Positions 9,026 to 17,927 are shown, counted from the first letter of the stretch. The stretch: DNA of 64,000 bases from Halalkaliarchaeum desulfuricum (GCF_002952775.1 NZ_CP025066.1:1984001-2048000), one strand, 5' to 3'. The notes: generated by a model from the sequence alone, not told the origin. Program-made: numbers and translations.

Positions 9026-9098
9026 GTTATTTTTACATATAGCTATTTTCCCAACTTGTGAAGGCTATTTTTAAATAAATAACAACAATTCGATATTA
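9026..9098. promoter_or_regulatory. A/T-rich region between coxB and a divergent membrane gene
   Basis: About 70 bases of markedly low GC in a high-GC genome, with TTATTTTTACATATAG and TATTTTTAAATAAATAAC. Several TATA-like boxes can be read on both strands. It separates coxB (leftward, start 8949) from the small membrane gene starting at 9165, whose own box TATAAG lies at 9121-9126. It probably holds the coxB promoter and upstream binding sites; the coxB leader would then be about 100 nt or more. Confidence 0.45.
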
Positions 9099-9164
9099 AC
9101 TCGATAGCGTTAGCGAAGGGTATAAGTGCAGCCGAACGGAGTTACCACAACGAGACAGCTTCGC

Positions 9165-9620
9165 ATGGTTACAGCCCAGCTACTCAGTGCGGTATTGATG
9201 GCCGGAGTGCTGATCGTCGTCTTCATGGCGGCGTCGCGTCGTGGCCAGAAGGCGGACGAGAGTTCGGAAGTGACGGGGCCGGGCGGCTGGCGCCGGCTGC
9301 AGGATCGCCTGCACGCGGCGGCCGACGATCCGGGGGTGCTTGCGCTTGGATTCCTGCTTTTGGCCGTCGGAATGGGACTGGGCGTCGTCGGGGCGGTCGG
9401 CGACGGCCTCGTCGAGGGGGTGCCGGTCGATCTGCTCGCAGTGGTGCTGGGGGCGACGCTTTCGCTCGTGCTCGTGGCGTACCTCTTTTGGGGAACGTAC
9501 GCGGCGAGTCGGCGTCGTGGGCTCGGCAACGCACAGGCCGTCGGGGTCGGGATCGGTACCCTGAGTCTGGTGTTCCTTGCCGTGATCGCTGCCCAGCTCG
9601 TGTTCGGCGTCGTCGGGTAG
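9165..9620 (+). CDS. four-helix membrane protein next to coxB
   Basis: A 151-residue protein with four predicted membrane helices: TAQLLSAVLMAGVLIVVFMA, LALGFLLLAVGMGLGVVGAV, LLAVVLGATLSLVLVAYLFW and VGIGTLSLVFLAVIAAQLVF. The loop between helices 1 and 2 is charged and cytoplasm-like (RRGQKADESSEV). The ATG at 9165 is preferred to an in-frame GTG at 9126 because TATAAG at 9121 would place transcription start after 9126. It is divergent from the oxidase operon, so a shared regulation or an assembly role is possible. I do not recognise a characterised family. Confidence 0.65.
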   Translation: MVTAQLLSAVLMAGVLIVVFMAASRRGQKADESSEVTGPGGWRRLQDRLHAAADDPGVLALGFLLLAVGMGLGVVGAVGDGLVEGVPVDLLAVVLGATLSLVLVAYLFWGTYAASRRRGLGNAQAVGVGIGTLSLVFLAVIAAQLVFGVVG

Positions 9621-9925
9621 GCAGTTAGTGATTTGATCGAGTGAGTGGTTCGCTCGGGATCGAACGATCTACACACAGACGAAAGCGGTGGGCTCGCAGT
9701 TTCGGCTTATAAAAAAGAAGCCTATCAGGGGACGGTGATCGAGATCGAACGCAGGATGCTCGAACTATGTCTCACGCTATTGCCGACACGGACCGATCGT
9801 CTGTGTCATCTGAGATCCGATCTCTCGACCGAGATAAGCCGAGGTGTGGATGTTTCGAGAACCAGTCCTCCAAGATTGTATAGAAACCACAATACTAATA
9901 CATCCCGGAATCCAAACAGTAGTCG
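9621..9925. other. 305-base intergenic region before thioredoxin
   Basis: No credible gene is seen. It contains a strong TATA-like sequence GGCTTATAAAAAAGAAGCC at about 9703-9721, in which GGCTT and AAGCC could pair, so it may act as a promoter or as the end of the upstream transcript. A second weak box, AATACTAATAC at about 9891-9901, lies near the thioredoxin start. If the strong box is the promoter, the thioredoxin mRNA has a leader of roughly 190 nt, long for this group. Confidence 0.4.
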
Positions 9926-10261
9926 ATGTCAACGCAACTCGAATCCGACGAGCCGATCATCGTCAACGGAACCGCAGAGTTCGAAGAGCTCATTTCGGGC
10001 GGAGAGACCGTCCTCGTCGACTTCCACGCCGACTGGTGTGGTCCCTGCCAGATGATGGAGCCCGTAGTAGCAGATATCGCAGCCGACACGGACGCGATCG
10101 TCGCGAAGGTCGACGTCGACGCGAACCAGCCGCTAGCACAAAACTACGGCGTCCGCGGCGTCCCGACGCTGTTGCTCTTCGACGGGGGCGAGGCGGTCGA
10201 GCGACTCGTCGGCGTCCAGTCGGCCGACCAGCTAACCACCGTCGTCGAACGGTACGCCTAA
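9926..10261 (+). CDS. trxA: thioredoxin
   Basis: A 111-residue thioredoxin-fold protein with the classical active site WCGPC at residues 37-41 and the cis-Pro loop GVPT near 79-81. It reduces disulfides in cytoplasmic proteins by cycling its two cysteines. The N-terminal 10 residues are acidic, as is usual for haloarchaeal members. There is no signal peptide. It stands alone, 76 nt upstream of an aminotransferase gene on the same strand. Haloarchaea carry several thioredoxins, so which paralogue this is cannot be told. Confidence 0.92.
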   Translation: MSTQLESDEPIIVNGTAEFEELISGGETVLVDFHADWCGPCQMMEPVVADIAADTDAIVAKVDVDANQPLAQNYGVRGVPTLLLFDGGEAVERLVGVQSADQLTTVVERYA

Positions 10262-10337
10262 ACCTTCCAACGCTACGCTAACGTTTTCACGGCGCGACGA
10301 GAGCACCCACGTGACCTGACGATCAGATATTCCAGTG

Positions 10338-11453
10338 ATGAACCCTGCAGAACTCAGAGCCGATATTCCTGCCGTACAGAACGCGACGTATATGAACACT
10401 GGCGCGAGCGGGCCGAGTCCACGACGGGTCGTCGAGGCCGCCCGGGGCTTCCTCGAACGCGCCGAGTACGAGGTTCACGCCACCGACGACATCTACGAGT
10501 ACACGTTCGGCGAGTACGACCGAATACGGGACCGCCTCGCGGAGTTCGTCGGGGCTTCGCCGTCGGAACTGGCGCTCACCGAGAGCACGACGGACGGGAT
10601 CGCCCGGTTCGCGTCAGGTATCGACTGGGAGCCGGGTGACGTCGTCGTCAGAACGGACCTCGAACATCCTGCAGGTATTCTGCCCTGGCAACGGCTCGAA
10701 CGGGAGGGCGTCGAGGTCCGTGTGGTCGAAACCGAACACGGCCGAATCGACCTGGACGACTTCGCCGAGGCGGTCGCGGACGCGAGGCTCGCCTGCTTCA
10801 GTGCGCTCACCTGGACGCACGGGACGCAGCTTCCGGTCGCAGCACTGGCCGACATTGCTCGCGACGCCGGGGCGCTCACGCTCGTCGACGCCGTCCAGGT
10901 GCCGGGACAGGCGCCGATCGACGTCGAGGAGTGGGGCGTCGACGCCGTCGCTGCCGCCGGGCACAAGTGGTTGCTCGGTCTCTGGGGCGGCGGCTTCCTC
11001 TACGTCCGGCGCGAGGTGGCCGACGAACTCGAACCGCGGTCGGTCGGCTACCGGAGCGTTCAGTCACCTGGCGCTTCGTCGTTCGAGTTCAAGGAGGGTG
11101 CCCCGCGGCTGGAGATCGGCACGACGAACCTTGCCGCCCACGTGGGACTGCTCGAAGCGATCGAAACGGTGGAATCGATCGGCCTGGAAACGATTCAGGA
11201 CAGGATTCGGAAACTCACGGATCGGTTCAAGGCCGGCGTTCCCGAAGACCGCCTGTTGAGCCCACGGGAGTACGAATCCGGGCTCGTAACCGTCGACGTG
11301 TCCGATCCCGAAAAAACAGTCGAGCGGCTCGATGACGCCGGGTTCAAGGTTCGATCGATTCCCCCGATGAACGCGATGCGCGTCTCGCTGCACGTGTTCA
11401 ACACGCCCGCGGAAGTCGACGCGCTGCTTGCCGAACTGGACGCCGTTCGATAA
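10338..11453 (+). CDS. class V aminotransferase (PLP enzyme)
   Basis: A 371-residue fold-type I PLP enzyme. The PLP-binding Lys is at about 210 in AAAGHKWLLGLWGGGF, and the Asp that pairs with the pyridine nitrogen is D184 in LVDAVQVPGQ. TESTTDGI near 82 forms the phosphate loop. Related enzymes include cysteine desulfurases and isopenicillin-N epimerase-like proteins, but the mobile loop with a catalytic Cys of true desulfurases is not evident, so desulfurase activity is doubtful. The ATG at 10338 directly follows an in-frame GTG at 10335. It converges on the ba3 oxidase operon, with only 15 nt between. Confidence 0.82.
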   Translation: MNPAELRADIPAVQNATYMNTGASGPSPRRVVEAARGFLERAEYEVHATDDIYEYTFGEYDRIRDRLAEFVGASPSELALTESTTDGIARFASGIDWEPGDVVVRTDLEHPAGILPWQRLEREGVEVRVVETEHGRIDLDDFAEAVADARLACFSALTWTHGTQLPVAALADIARDAGALTLVDAVQVPGQAPIDVEEWGVDAVAAAGHKWLLGLWGGGFLYVRREVADELEPRSVGYRSVQSPGASSFEFKEGAPRLEIGTTNLAAHVGLLEAIETVESIGLETIQDRIRKLTDRFKAGVPEDRLLSPREYESGLVTVDVSDPEKTVERLDDAGFKVRSIPPMNAMRVSLHVFNTPAEVDALLAELDAVR

Positions 11454-11468
11454 CAGTTCCGTCGCGGT

Positions 11469-11687
11469 TCAGTTCGCTGCCCCGTCCCGACCCCCGGCAC
11501 GGCCAGCGATTCGGGGATACCAGTCGAGAATCACGACCAGCAGGCCGACTGCGGCGACGGTGAACACGAGATGAGCCAGCGGGTCGATGTCGATCCCGAA
11601 CATGCCCAAGAGCGTGCGCAGTTCCAGCAGGATCACGGCGGCGACCCCGGCCGTGACCAGCAGCCCGCTACGGGAGATTCCGCTCAT
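11469..11687 (-). CDS. cbaE: ba3-type oxidase small subunit CbaE-like
   Basis: A 72-residue protein with two hydrophobic helices (GLLVTAGVAAVILLELRTLL and LVFTVAAVGLLVVILDWYP). Its ATG overlaps the cbaA stop by four bases (ATGA), so it is the last gene of the ba3 operon. Natronomonas pharaonis cytochrome ba3 has two small subunits, CbaD and CbaE; the position after cbaA fits CbaE. Sequence alone would not identify so short a protein; the call rests on operon order. Confidence 0.6.
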   Translation of the reverse strand: MSGISRSGLLVTAGVAAVILLELRTLLGMFGIDIDPLAHLVFTVAAVGLLVVILDWYPRIAGRAGGRDGAAN

Positions 11688-13447
11688 CGGATCACCTCCG
11701 CGAGGGCAACCGCCGGGTCGGCGAGGCCGGCGGGAAGCAGGCCGCTTGCCAGTTCCAGCAGCATCGGGAACGCGCGACCGCCGAGGCCGAACAGCCCGCG
11801 GTCGGTGACGATGCTCGCCAGCGGCAGCGCGTACGCGAGGACGACGAGCACGATCGCGATCCCGGTCCACAGCGCCAGGTTGTCGAGCACCTGGGGAGCG
11901 TCGTTGGGGCCCGAAAGCGCCGGCGGGAGCGTCTCCCCGACGCCGTCGACTCGTGGGTTCCCCATCGTCAACACGATGTTCCCGAGGAACAGCACGGTCG
12001 AGACGAAAAGCAGGGTGCCGCCGATGGCGATCTGGAGGTTGAGTTCGGCGACGCTGCCGAAGACGGTCTCGAAGTCGAAGCCGGCGTACTGCGGTTCGGC
12101 AGTCCGCCGGGGAATGCCGAGCAGTCCCTGGACGTGCATCGCGTTCGCCATCAGCGCCATCCCGACGAACCACAGCACGACCTGCAGGAGCGCGATCGGC
12201 CGACTGTACAGTTTCTTGCCGCTGATCTGGGGCCACAGCCAGTAAGTCCCTGCCATGAACGTCAGGGTCACAGCGGTGCCGACGGTGAGGTGGAAGTGGC
12301 CCGGCACCCACATCGTGTTGTGGACCAGGTAGTTGATGTTCATCCCGGCGTTGATCATGCCGGAGAAGCCCGCGGCCGCGAACATCAGCCCAGCCAGCGC
12401 CATCCCCGTAAACGCCGGGTCTCGCCACGGGAGCGCGCGGAGCCAGCCGAACAGGCCCGTTCCGCCGCGCTGTCGTGCGCCGTACTCCATGCTGGCGACG
12501 ACAGTAAACGCCGTGAGCAGACTCGGCAGCAGGAGGAACATCGTGTTCGTCATCGCGATGAACTTGAATCCCTCCGCGATGCCCGGATCGAGGTACTGGT
12601 GGTGGATCCCGACGGGCGTCGAGAGCAGCAAAAAGAGGACGAACACGACGCGTGCGAGCGGATCGCTGAACAGACGCCCTCCAGAGACCTTCGGGAGGAC
12701 GGTGTACCACAGGAGATATGCCGGCATCAGCCAGAAATACACGACCGGGTGGCCGAAGAACCAGAAGAGCGTCCGGGTCAAGAGCGGATTCACCGTGTCG
12801 ACGATGCCGAGCGACCACGGCAACAGGAACGCCAGCACGGCGACGGCGATGCCGGTCGTGGCGATGTACCACATCAGCATCGTCGTGAGCACCATGAACG
12901 TCTGCAGCGGGATTCGCTCGTCGGGGTTCTCCTTCCGCCAGGCGAACCACGACCGGAACCAGTCGGCCCCCGCGAGCCACGTTCCGATTATGAACACCAC
13001 GAGTCCCGCATAAAACAGCGGATGCGCCTGCATCGGTGCGTAGAATGTGAACAGGACGTCCGCGCTGATGTCGATACTGCCGACGAAGCCGAGCAGGATC
13101 GTTATGCCGGTGATCGTGATTCCCAGCGACATCAGTCCGTACCACAGCCAGGTGAATCTGATGTCCTCTACGGGTCGACCGAGGCTTCGAACGGTCGCCC
13201 AGGTAAACACTCCCACCAGGAAGAAGATGGTGAAGCTGATCACGAGGAACACGCCGTGTGCCGTCAGGATCGTGTAGTAATCGACTGAACTGAATATCCG
13301 CAGGATGTCCGTCCGGTGCAGCGCCTGAATGATCCCGAACACTGCCCCCAGCGCAAGCGCCAGGAACGACCCCAGGAACGCCGCCCTGATCACCTTCGAT
13401 TCTTCGGGATACTCGTCGACGAACGCTGCCTCGACCGACTCGCTCAT
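11684..13447 (-). CDS. cbaA: ba3-type cytochrome oxidase subunit I
   Basis: A 587-residue heme-copper oxidase subunit I of the B type. CuB and Tyr ligands are in FWFFGHPVVYFWLMP (about 227-241), a second His pair is in GIHHQYLDP (near 280), and GHFHLTVG (near 381) holds the heme ligands. HPVVY rather than HPEVY and the lack of the D-channel pattern separate it from the coxA protein in this window and match ba3 enzymes such as that of Natronomonas pharaonis, which work at low oxygen. About 13 membrane helices are visible. The start overlaps the subunit II gene by four bases. Confidence 0.92.
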   Translation of the reverse strand: MSESVEAAFVDEYPEESKVIRAAFLGSFLALALGAVFGIIQALHRTDILRIFSSVDYYTILTAHGVFLVISFTIFFLVGVFTWATVRSLGRPVEDIRFTWLWYGLMSLGITITGITILLGFVGSIDISADVLFTFYAPMQAHPLFYAGLVVFIIGTWLAGADWFRSWFAWRKENPDERIPLQTFMVLTTMLMWYIATTGIAVAVLAFLLPWSLGIVDTVNPLLTRTLFWFFGHPVVYFWLMPAYLLWYTVLPKVSGGRLFSDPLARVVFVLFLLLSTPVGIHHQYLDPGIAEGFKFIAMTNTMFLLLPSLLTAFTVVASMEYGARQRGGTGLFGWLRALPWRDPAFTGMALAGLMFAAAGFSGMINAGMNINYLVHNTMWVPGHFHLTVGTAVTLTFMAGTYWLWPQISGKKLYSRPIALLQVVLWFVGMALMANAMHVQGLLGIPRRTAEPQYAGFDFETVFGSVAELNLQIAIGGTLLFVSTVLFLGNIVLTMGNPRVDGVGETLPPALSGPNDAPQVLDNLALWTGIAIVLVVLAYALPLASIVTDRGLFGLGGRAFPMLLELASGLLPAGLADPAVALAEVIR

Positions 13448-13953
13448 TCTTGTTCACCTCCGTCCGCCTCGAACTCCTCTTCGGGGACGACGACGAGTTT
13501 GCCTTCCATCGCGTGGTGTGCCGCGCCGCAGTACTCGTTGCAGACGATCCCGAACTCGCGGGGTTCGTCCGTTTCGACAGTGATCTTTGCGACCTCGCCG
13601 GGGATCACCATCGTGTTCGCGTTGGTCCCGACGACCCCGAAGCCGTGGATCACGTCCGGGGAGGTGACGTAAAACGTCACCGTGCTGTGTTCGGGCACCA
13701 CGATCGGGTCAGGCGTGAACTCGAACTGTTCGGCGATCACGTACGCTTCGTACTCGTTTTCGCCGACCTGCTCGACGCCGGGTTCACCGAACTGCGGATG
13801 GTCACCCAATGTGTCCGGGTTCACCGGTTCCTCGTCGTCAGCGACCATCGAGACCCCCGCACCCACTGCGCCGTACGTTACCGTTGCAATGAAGGCCAGA
13901 ATGAGCACGAGGGAGAGCGCGAGCCAGAGTTTTTCGTATTTGTGAACGTGCAT
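13444..13953 (-). CDS. cbaB: ba3-type cytochrome oxidase subunit II
   Basis: A 169-residue protein with one N-terminal membrane anchor (LWLALSLVLILAFIATVTYG) and an external cupredoxin domain. The CuA site is CNEYCGAAHHAM with Cys-x3-Cys-x3-His-x3-Met spacing, and a further ligand His is in VIHGFGV. One anchor instead of two is typical of B-type oxidases. The ATG at 13953 (MHVHKYEKLW) is used; a GTG six bases upstream at 13959 would overlap the cbaD stop and is an alternative. Second gene of the cbaD-B-A-E unit. Confidence 0.88.
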   Translation of the reverse strand: MHVHKYEKLWLALSLVLILAFIATVTYGAVGAGVSMVADDEEPVNPDTLGDHPQFGEPGVEQVGENEYEAYVIAEQFEFTPDPIVVPEHSTVTFYVTSPDVIHGFGVVGTNANTMVIPGEVAKITVETDEPREFGIVCNEYCGAAHHAMEGKLVVVPEEEFEADGGEQE

Positions 13954-13955
13954 GG

Positions 13956-14141
13956 TCACCCGATCACTACCAGTTCGTTTCCGAGGAACTCCACGAAGTA
14001 CATGAAGAACCACATCACAACCAGGATTCCGAAGTACGTCAGAATCAACGCCAGGGTTCCTTTCGGATCGAACTCTTCTCCGTCCGAGTCCTCAGTGAGG
14101 GCCGACTCGGTGGATGTCTGTGACGCCGCCCCGTTTGTCAT
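13956..14141 (-). CDS. cbaD: ba3-type oxidase small subunit CbaD-like
   Basis: A 61-residue protein: an acidic, Ser/Thr-rich N-terminal half, then one membrane helix (LALILTYFGILVVMWFFMYF). It opens the operon and its stop overlaps or abuts the subunit II start. The order small protein, subunit II, subunit I, small protein equals the cbaD-B-A-E order reported for Natronomonas pharaonis. A TATA box 28 nt upstream indicates a nearly leaderless transcript that begins here, so this is the operon's first gene. Confidence 0.65.
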   Translation of the reverse strand: MTNGAASQTSTESALTEDSDGEEFDPKGTLALILTYFGILVVMWFFMYFVEFLGNELVVIG

Positions 14142-14165
14142 AGGTTTGCCTTCGATCTACGGTTG

Positions 14166-14173
14166 TATAAATA
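14166..14173 (-). promoter_or_regulatory. TATA box of the cba operon
   Basis: The sequence TATAAATA on the plus strand reads TATTTATA on the minus strand and is centred about 28 nt before the cbaD start codon, the usual distance for a leaderless archaeal transcript. Confidence 0.6.
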
Positions 14174-14358
14174 CTACGAGATGCGTCCACAAACCGACGG
14201 AGGTAACGTGGTTAGTCGCGTTCGTGTCTCGATACCAGAACCAGTTCCTGACCCCGTATACCCAGGTTTCGGGCAGATCGGATTCTGTAGATTTCGGCGA
14301 TCGAACCCGCTCTCGACGCAGGGAACAATTCTTTACCTGGTAGCCCATAAGAAAGGAC

Positions 14359-14562
14359 ATGGACCTCTCGCCACGGCAGGTCGTTCTCCTCGGACTCGCT
14401 GCGCTCGTCCCGGGGGCGATCTACACGATCGGGACGGGTGAATACATCGCGGCAATCGCACTCGTCAACATTGTTCTCATCGTCGGGTGTCTGGTACTCG
14501 CGATGTCGGACACCGAACCACCCGAATCCGGACAGTCGAACGGGAGCCCGATCGGACAGTAG
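14359..14562 (+). CDS. small membrane protein, possible ba3 oxidase subunit
   Basis: A 67-residue protein with two hydrophobic stretches (VVLLGLAALVPGAIYTIG and AAIALVNIVLIVGCLVLAM) and a hydrophilic tail. Proteins of this size and pattern are annotated as cytochrome-ba3 oxidase subunit in several haloarchaea (from memory). Its stop codon is directly followed by the ATG of the copper ATPase gene (TAGATG), so the two are co-transcribed. Divergent from cbaD, with 217 bases between them that hold both promoters. Confidence 0.6.
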   Translation: MDLSPRQVVLLGLAALVPGAIYTIGTGEYIAAIALVNIVLIVGCLVLAMSDTEPPESGQSNGSPIGQ

Positions 14563-17127
14563 ATGTCGTCGTGTACCCTCTGTGATCTTCCGACTCCGGA
14601 TCGGCCGGTGACTGACGCCGACGTCGACGGGGAGTTCTGCTGTCGGGGCTGTCTGGAAGTCGCACGGGCGCTAGGAACGGACGCGATCGAGGACGGGGAC
14701 GGACTCGATAGCGGGGCGCTCGAACGGGCAGTCGCCGACAGGGGAACCGACGGGGCCGGCGCAGGCACTGGTGGCGGCGCAGGCACTGGTGGCGGCGCAG
14801 GCACTGGTGGCGGCGCAGACCCGGCTCCTGAAAACGCCTACGAGTCGGCGTACCTGTCGGTCGACGGGATGCACTGTGCGACCTGCGAAACGTTCCTCGA
14901 GACGGTGTCGGAGAGCGAACCGGGCGTGGTCGACGCCACGGCCAGCTACGCGACGGACACGATGCGGATCCGGTACGACCCCGAGACGGTCGACGAGGAG
15001 GACCTCCCGTCGGTCGTCACCGGAACCGGGTACACCGCGTCGTTCCGTGAGGTCGATCGCGAGCCGGAGTCGGGTGACGTCGCTGTCGTCCGGTTTTTGA
15101 TCGGCGGGGGGTTCTTCGGCATGATGACGATGCTGTGGTACGTCCTGTTTTTGTACCCGACGTACTTCGGCTTCCAGCCGGTCGTGGAGTTCGGCCAGTT
15201 CGATCGACTGTACCTGTTTGGACACATCTGGGTTTTCACCTCCGTCGTGCTGTTTTACACCGGGTTTCCGATCATTCGGGGAGCGTACGTCAGCCTCCGG
15301 GCACGCCAGCCGAACATGGACCTGCTGGTGACGCTTGCGGCCTCGAGCGCCTACCTGTACAGCACGATCGCAATGTTCGTCGGTCGGACCGACCTCTACT
15401 TCGACGTCACCGTCGCCGTAATCCTGGTCGTCACCGCGGGCAACTACTACGAGAGTCACATCAAGCGACGCGCGATGGGACTGCTCTCGACGCTCGCGAG
15501 CGATCGGATCGAGACGGTGCGGAGGGAGGACGGCACCGAACTCGGAATCGATGACGTCTCGCCCGGTGACAGGCTCCTCGTGAAGCCGGGAGAACGGGTC
15601 CCGTTCGACGGGACGGTTCGGGAGGGGGCTGCAGCCGTCGACGAGGCCGTCGTCACCGGCGAGTCACTCCCCGTCACCAAACGGCCGGGAGACGAGGCTG
15701 TCGGCGGATCGGTCGTTGCCGATTCACCGCTCGTGATCGAGGTCGGCGATCCAGTCGAGAGCACCCGCGACAGGCTCGTCGAGCAGCTCTGGGAGATCCA
15801 GAGCGCCCGCTCTGGCGTCCAGCATCTCGCCGACAAGCTCGCGACGGTGTTCGTCCCGCTCGTTACCGTGCTTGCGGCCGCGATCACGGCGCTGTTCCTC
15901 CTCATGGGGGTCCCGCCCACCAGGGCGTTCCTCGTGGGGCTCACGGTGTTGATCGTCTCGTGTCCCTGCGCGCTGGGCCTGGCGACGCCGCTTGCGGTGG
16001 CAAGCGGAGTTCGCACTGCCGCCGAACGGGGGATCGTCGTCGCCACGGAGACGATATTCGAAGACGCGGCGGAGGTCGATATCGTCGCACTCGACAAGAC
16101 GGGGACGCTCACCGAGGGGCGAATGCGAGTGGTCGAGGCCGTTCCATTCGAAGCAACCGAACGGGATCTCCTGGGGACCGCCGCCGCAGTAGAGCGGTTC
16201 TCCGAACATCCGGTGGCGGACGCGATCGTCGAACGCGCCGCCGAAGGGACGTTCGCGCGCGAGACCATTGCCGATGGCGGCGTGGTCGACGGCGATCACT
16301 CCGGCGGCCTGCAGGAGGGGGACGATCCAGCGTTCGAACCCGACCACTGCACGGCCGTCTCTCTCGGCGACGAGGCCATCGACGCCGGCGACGTGACGAT
16401 TCACGCCCGCGGGGTCGAGGCGACCGTCGCCGGGGATACCCTACTCGTCGGCCATCCGTCGCTGTTCGACGAACGAGGGTGGGCGATACCCGAGGAAGTT
16501 CGGGAGAAAGCGACCGCCACCTCCGAGTCGGGCAGCGTACCGGTCGTCGTCGGGCGACGGGAATCCGCTGGGAAAAAGCGGTTCCTCGGCGTCGTCGTCG
16601 TGGGGGACGCCCCGCGAGCCGAGTGGAACGAGGTCGTCACCGAACTGGCCGCCACCGATCGGGAGATCGTCGTGCTCACGGGTGACGACTCGGCGGCGGC
16701 GTCCCACTTCGAGTCCCACCCGGACGTCTCGGCGGTCTTCGCCGGCGTTCCTCCGGAGGGGAAGACCGCGGCGATACAGCGCCTGCGGGCGTCGGGCGTC
16801 GTGGCGATGATTGGCGACGGATCGAACGACGCACCCGCGCTCGCTGCGGCCGATCTCGGGGTCGCGCTGGCGGAAGGAACCGAACTCTCGGCCGACGCCG
16901 CCGACGCGGTCATCACCGGCCGAGATCTCGCCGCGATCCCGACCCTCTTTGCGACCTCGTCTGCGACCAACCGTCGCATCCGGCAGAACCTCGGCTGGGC
17001 GTTCGTCTACAATGGGATCGCGATCCCGCTTGCGCTGACCGGACTCTTGAACCCGCTGTTTGCGGCGGCCGCGATGGCGACCAGCAGCCTGCTGGTCGTG
17101 CTCAACTCCAGTCGCCGGCTCCTCTGA
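14563..17127 (+). CDS. copper-type P1B ATPase
   Basis: An 854-residue heavy-metal ATPase. Order: an N-terminal Cys motif (CTLCDLPTP and FCCRGC, residues 4-37) as in FixI/CcoI-type ATPases, a Gly/Thr/Ala repeat linker (about 65-85), one HMA domain with CATC near 106-109, membrane helices, the metal-site SCPCALGLATPL near 465-476, the phosphorylation site DKTGTLT near 511, and GDGSNDAP near 751. CPC with the C-terminal membrane pair points to Cu+. The Cys-rich N-terminus is typical of ATPases that supply copper to oxidases. The position next to the ba3 operon supports a role in oxidase copper supply, though general export is possible. Confidence 0.88.
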   Translation: MSSCTLCDLPTPDRPVTDADVDGEFCCRGCLEVARALGTDAIEDGDGLDSGALERAVADRGTDGAGAGTGGGAGTGGGAGTGGGADPAPENAYESAYLSVDGMHCATCETFLETVSESEPGVVDATASYATDTMRIRYDPETVDEEDLPSVVTGTGYTASFREVDREPESGDVAVVRFLIGGGFFGMMTMLWYVLFLYPTYFGFQPVVEFGQFDRLYLFGHIWVFTSVVLFYTGFPIIRGAYVSLRARQPNMDLLVTLAASSAYLYSTIAMFVGRTDLYFDVTVAVILVVTAGNYYESHIKRRAMGLLSTLASDRIETVRREDGTELGIDDVSPGDRLLVKPGERVPFDGTVREGAAAVDEAVVTGESLPVTKRPGDEAVGGSVVADSPLVIEVGDPVESTRDRLVEQLWEIQSARSGVQHLADKLATVFVPLVTVLAAAITALFLLMGVPPTRAFLVGLTVLIVSCPCALGLATPLAVASGVRTAAERGIVVATETIFEDAAEVDIVALDKTGTLTEGRMRVVEAVPFEATERDLLGTAAAVERFSEHPVADAIVERAAEGTFARETIADGGVVDGDHSGGLQEGDDPAFEPDHCTAVSLGDEAIDAGDVTIHARGVEATVAGDTLLVGHPSLFDERGWAIPEEVREKATATSESGSVPVVVGRRESAGKKRFLGVVVVGDAPRAEWNEVVTELAATDREIVVLTGDDSAAASHFESHPDVSAVFAGVPPEGKTAAIQRLRASGVVAMIGDGSNDAPALAAADLGVALAEGTELSADAADAVITGRDLAAIPTLFATSSATNRRIRQNLGWAFVYNGIAIPLALTGLLNPLFAAAAMATSSLLVVLNSSRRLL
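14757..14816. repeat. 18-bp in-frame tandem repeat in the copper ATPase gene
   Basis: The unit GGCGCAGGCACTGGTGGC occurs three times in tandem with a partial unit before and after. It encodes repeats of Gly-Ala-Gly-Thr-Gly-Gly in the linker between the Cys-rich N-terminus and the HMA domain. Identical copies at the DNA level point to recent slippage. Confidence 0.85.
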
Positions 17128-17258
17128 TGGAGTGGGAAGGGGAGCGGGGGCGCTGGGGAGAAACACCGAGCGCGTTGCCGCCCGGCCTGCCGCTATCTGG
17201 CCTCGCCACCCCCGGTGTGACAACAACTGTTAATCGGCGTGAGACCTAATTGGAACCA

Positions 17259-17927
17259 ATGCTACTCCAGATGGAGCTTCTCGGTCCCGAGACGCTGCCG
17301 CTTCTGTTGATAACGGCAGGGCTTTTGATCTCGATGGCAGAGGCGCTCGCACCGGGAGCGAACTTCATCGTCGTCGGTATCGCCCTGCTCGGAGCGGGAC
17401 TGGTCGGCCTCGCGCTCGGCCCCCTCGCGAGCCCGATCGTGCTCGCGGTGCTGGTTTTGCTGTTCGGATCGGTCGCCTTCTACGGCTACCGGGAGCTGGA
17501 CATCTACGGCGGCAAAGGGCAAGCACAGACGCGGGACTCCGACTCACTGAAGGGGCAGACGGGACGGGTGACGGAGACGGTCACACCGACCGGCGGCGAG
17601 GTAAAGCTGGCTTCCGGCGGATTCAATCCGTACTACTCGGCCCGCAGCATCGACGGGGAGATCCCGGTCGACACGGAAGTGCTGGTGATCGATCCCGGTG
17701 GGGGGAACGTCATCACTGTCGAGTCGCTGGAGGTCGTCGAAGACGAGATCGATCGGGAACTCGCCCGCGGTCGCGAAGCCGCGGAGGCGGCCGACGTCGC
17801 GGCGGAGGCAGCCAAACAGGAGGCGGAGGGGGCCGAAGACGACCGCGATTCGGACCGGGAGACCGAACGCGATTCGGACCGGGAGACCGAACGCGATTCG
17901 GACCGGGAGACCGAACGCGAGCGGTGA
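17259..17927 (+). CDS. NfeD-like membrane protein
   Basis: A 222-residue protein with an N-terminal membrane region of three or so helices (LPLLLITAGLLISMAEALAP, FIVVGIALLGAGLVGLALGP, IVLAVLVLLFGSVAFYGY) and an OB-fold domain (about 95-165) with LKGQTGRVTETVTPTGGEV, characteristic of NfeD proteins. These work with SPFH (stomatin-like) proteins in membrane organisation. The last 70 residues are an alanine/glutamate-rich helix and three copies of an Asp-Ser-Asp-Arg-Glu-Thr-Glu-Arg repeat. The likely SPFH partner begins at 18721, beyond an inverted hydrolase gene. The ATG at 17259 is used; a TTG at 17250 is possible. Confidence 0.82.
   Translation: MLLQMELLGPETLPLLLITAGLLISMAEALAPGANFIVVGIALLGAGLVGLALGPLASPIVLAVLVLLFGSVAFYGYRELDIYGGKGQAQTRDSDSLKGQTGRVTETVTPTGGEVKLASGGFNPYYSARSIDGEIPVDTEVLVIDPGGGNVITVESLEVVEDEIDRELARGREAAEAADVAAEAAKQEAEGAEDDRDSDRETERDSDRETERDSDRETERER
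17844..17915. repeat. 24-bp tandem repeat in the 3' end of the NfeD gene
   Basis: Three exact tandem copies of a 24-base unit starting CGCGATTCGGACCGGGAG. Each encodes eight residues (RDSDRETE), giving a highly charged tail. Exact copy identity suggests recent expansion. Confidence 0.9.

Noticed and set aside
11469-13457. 662-codon frame across cbaA
   Set aside because: Only its last 72 codons (from 11687) look like a real membrane protein; the rest is an Arg-rich out-of-frame reading of cbaA.
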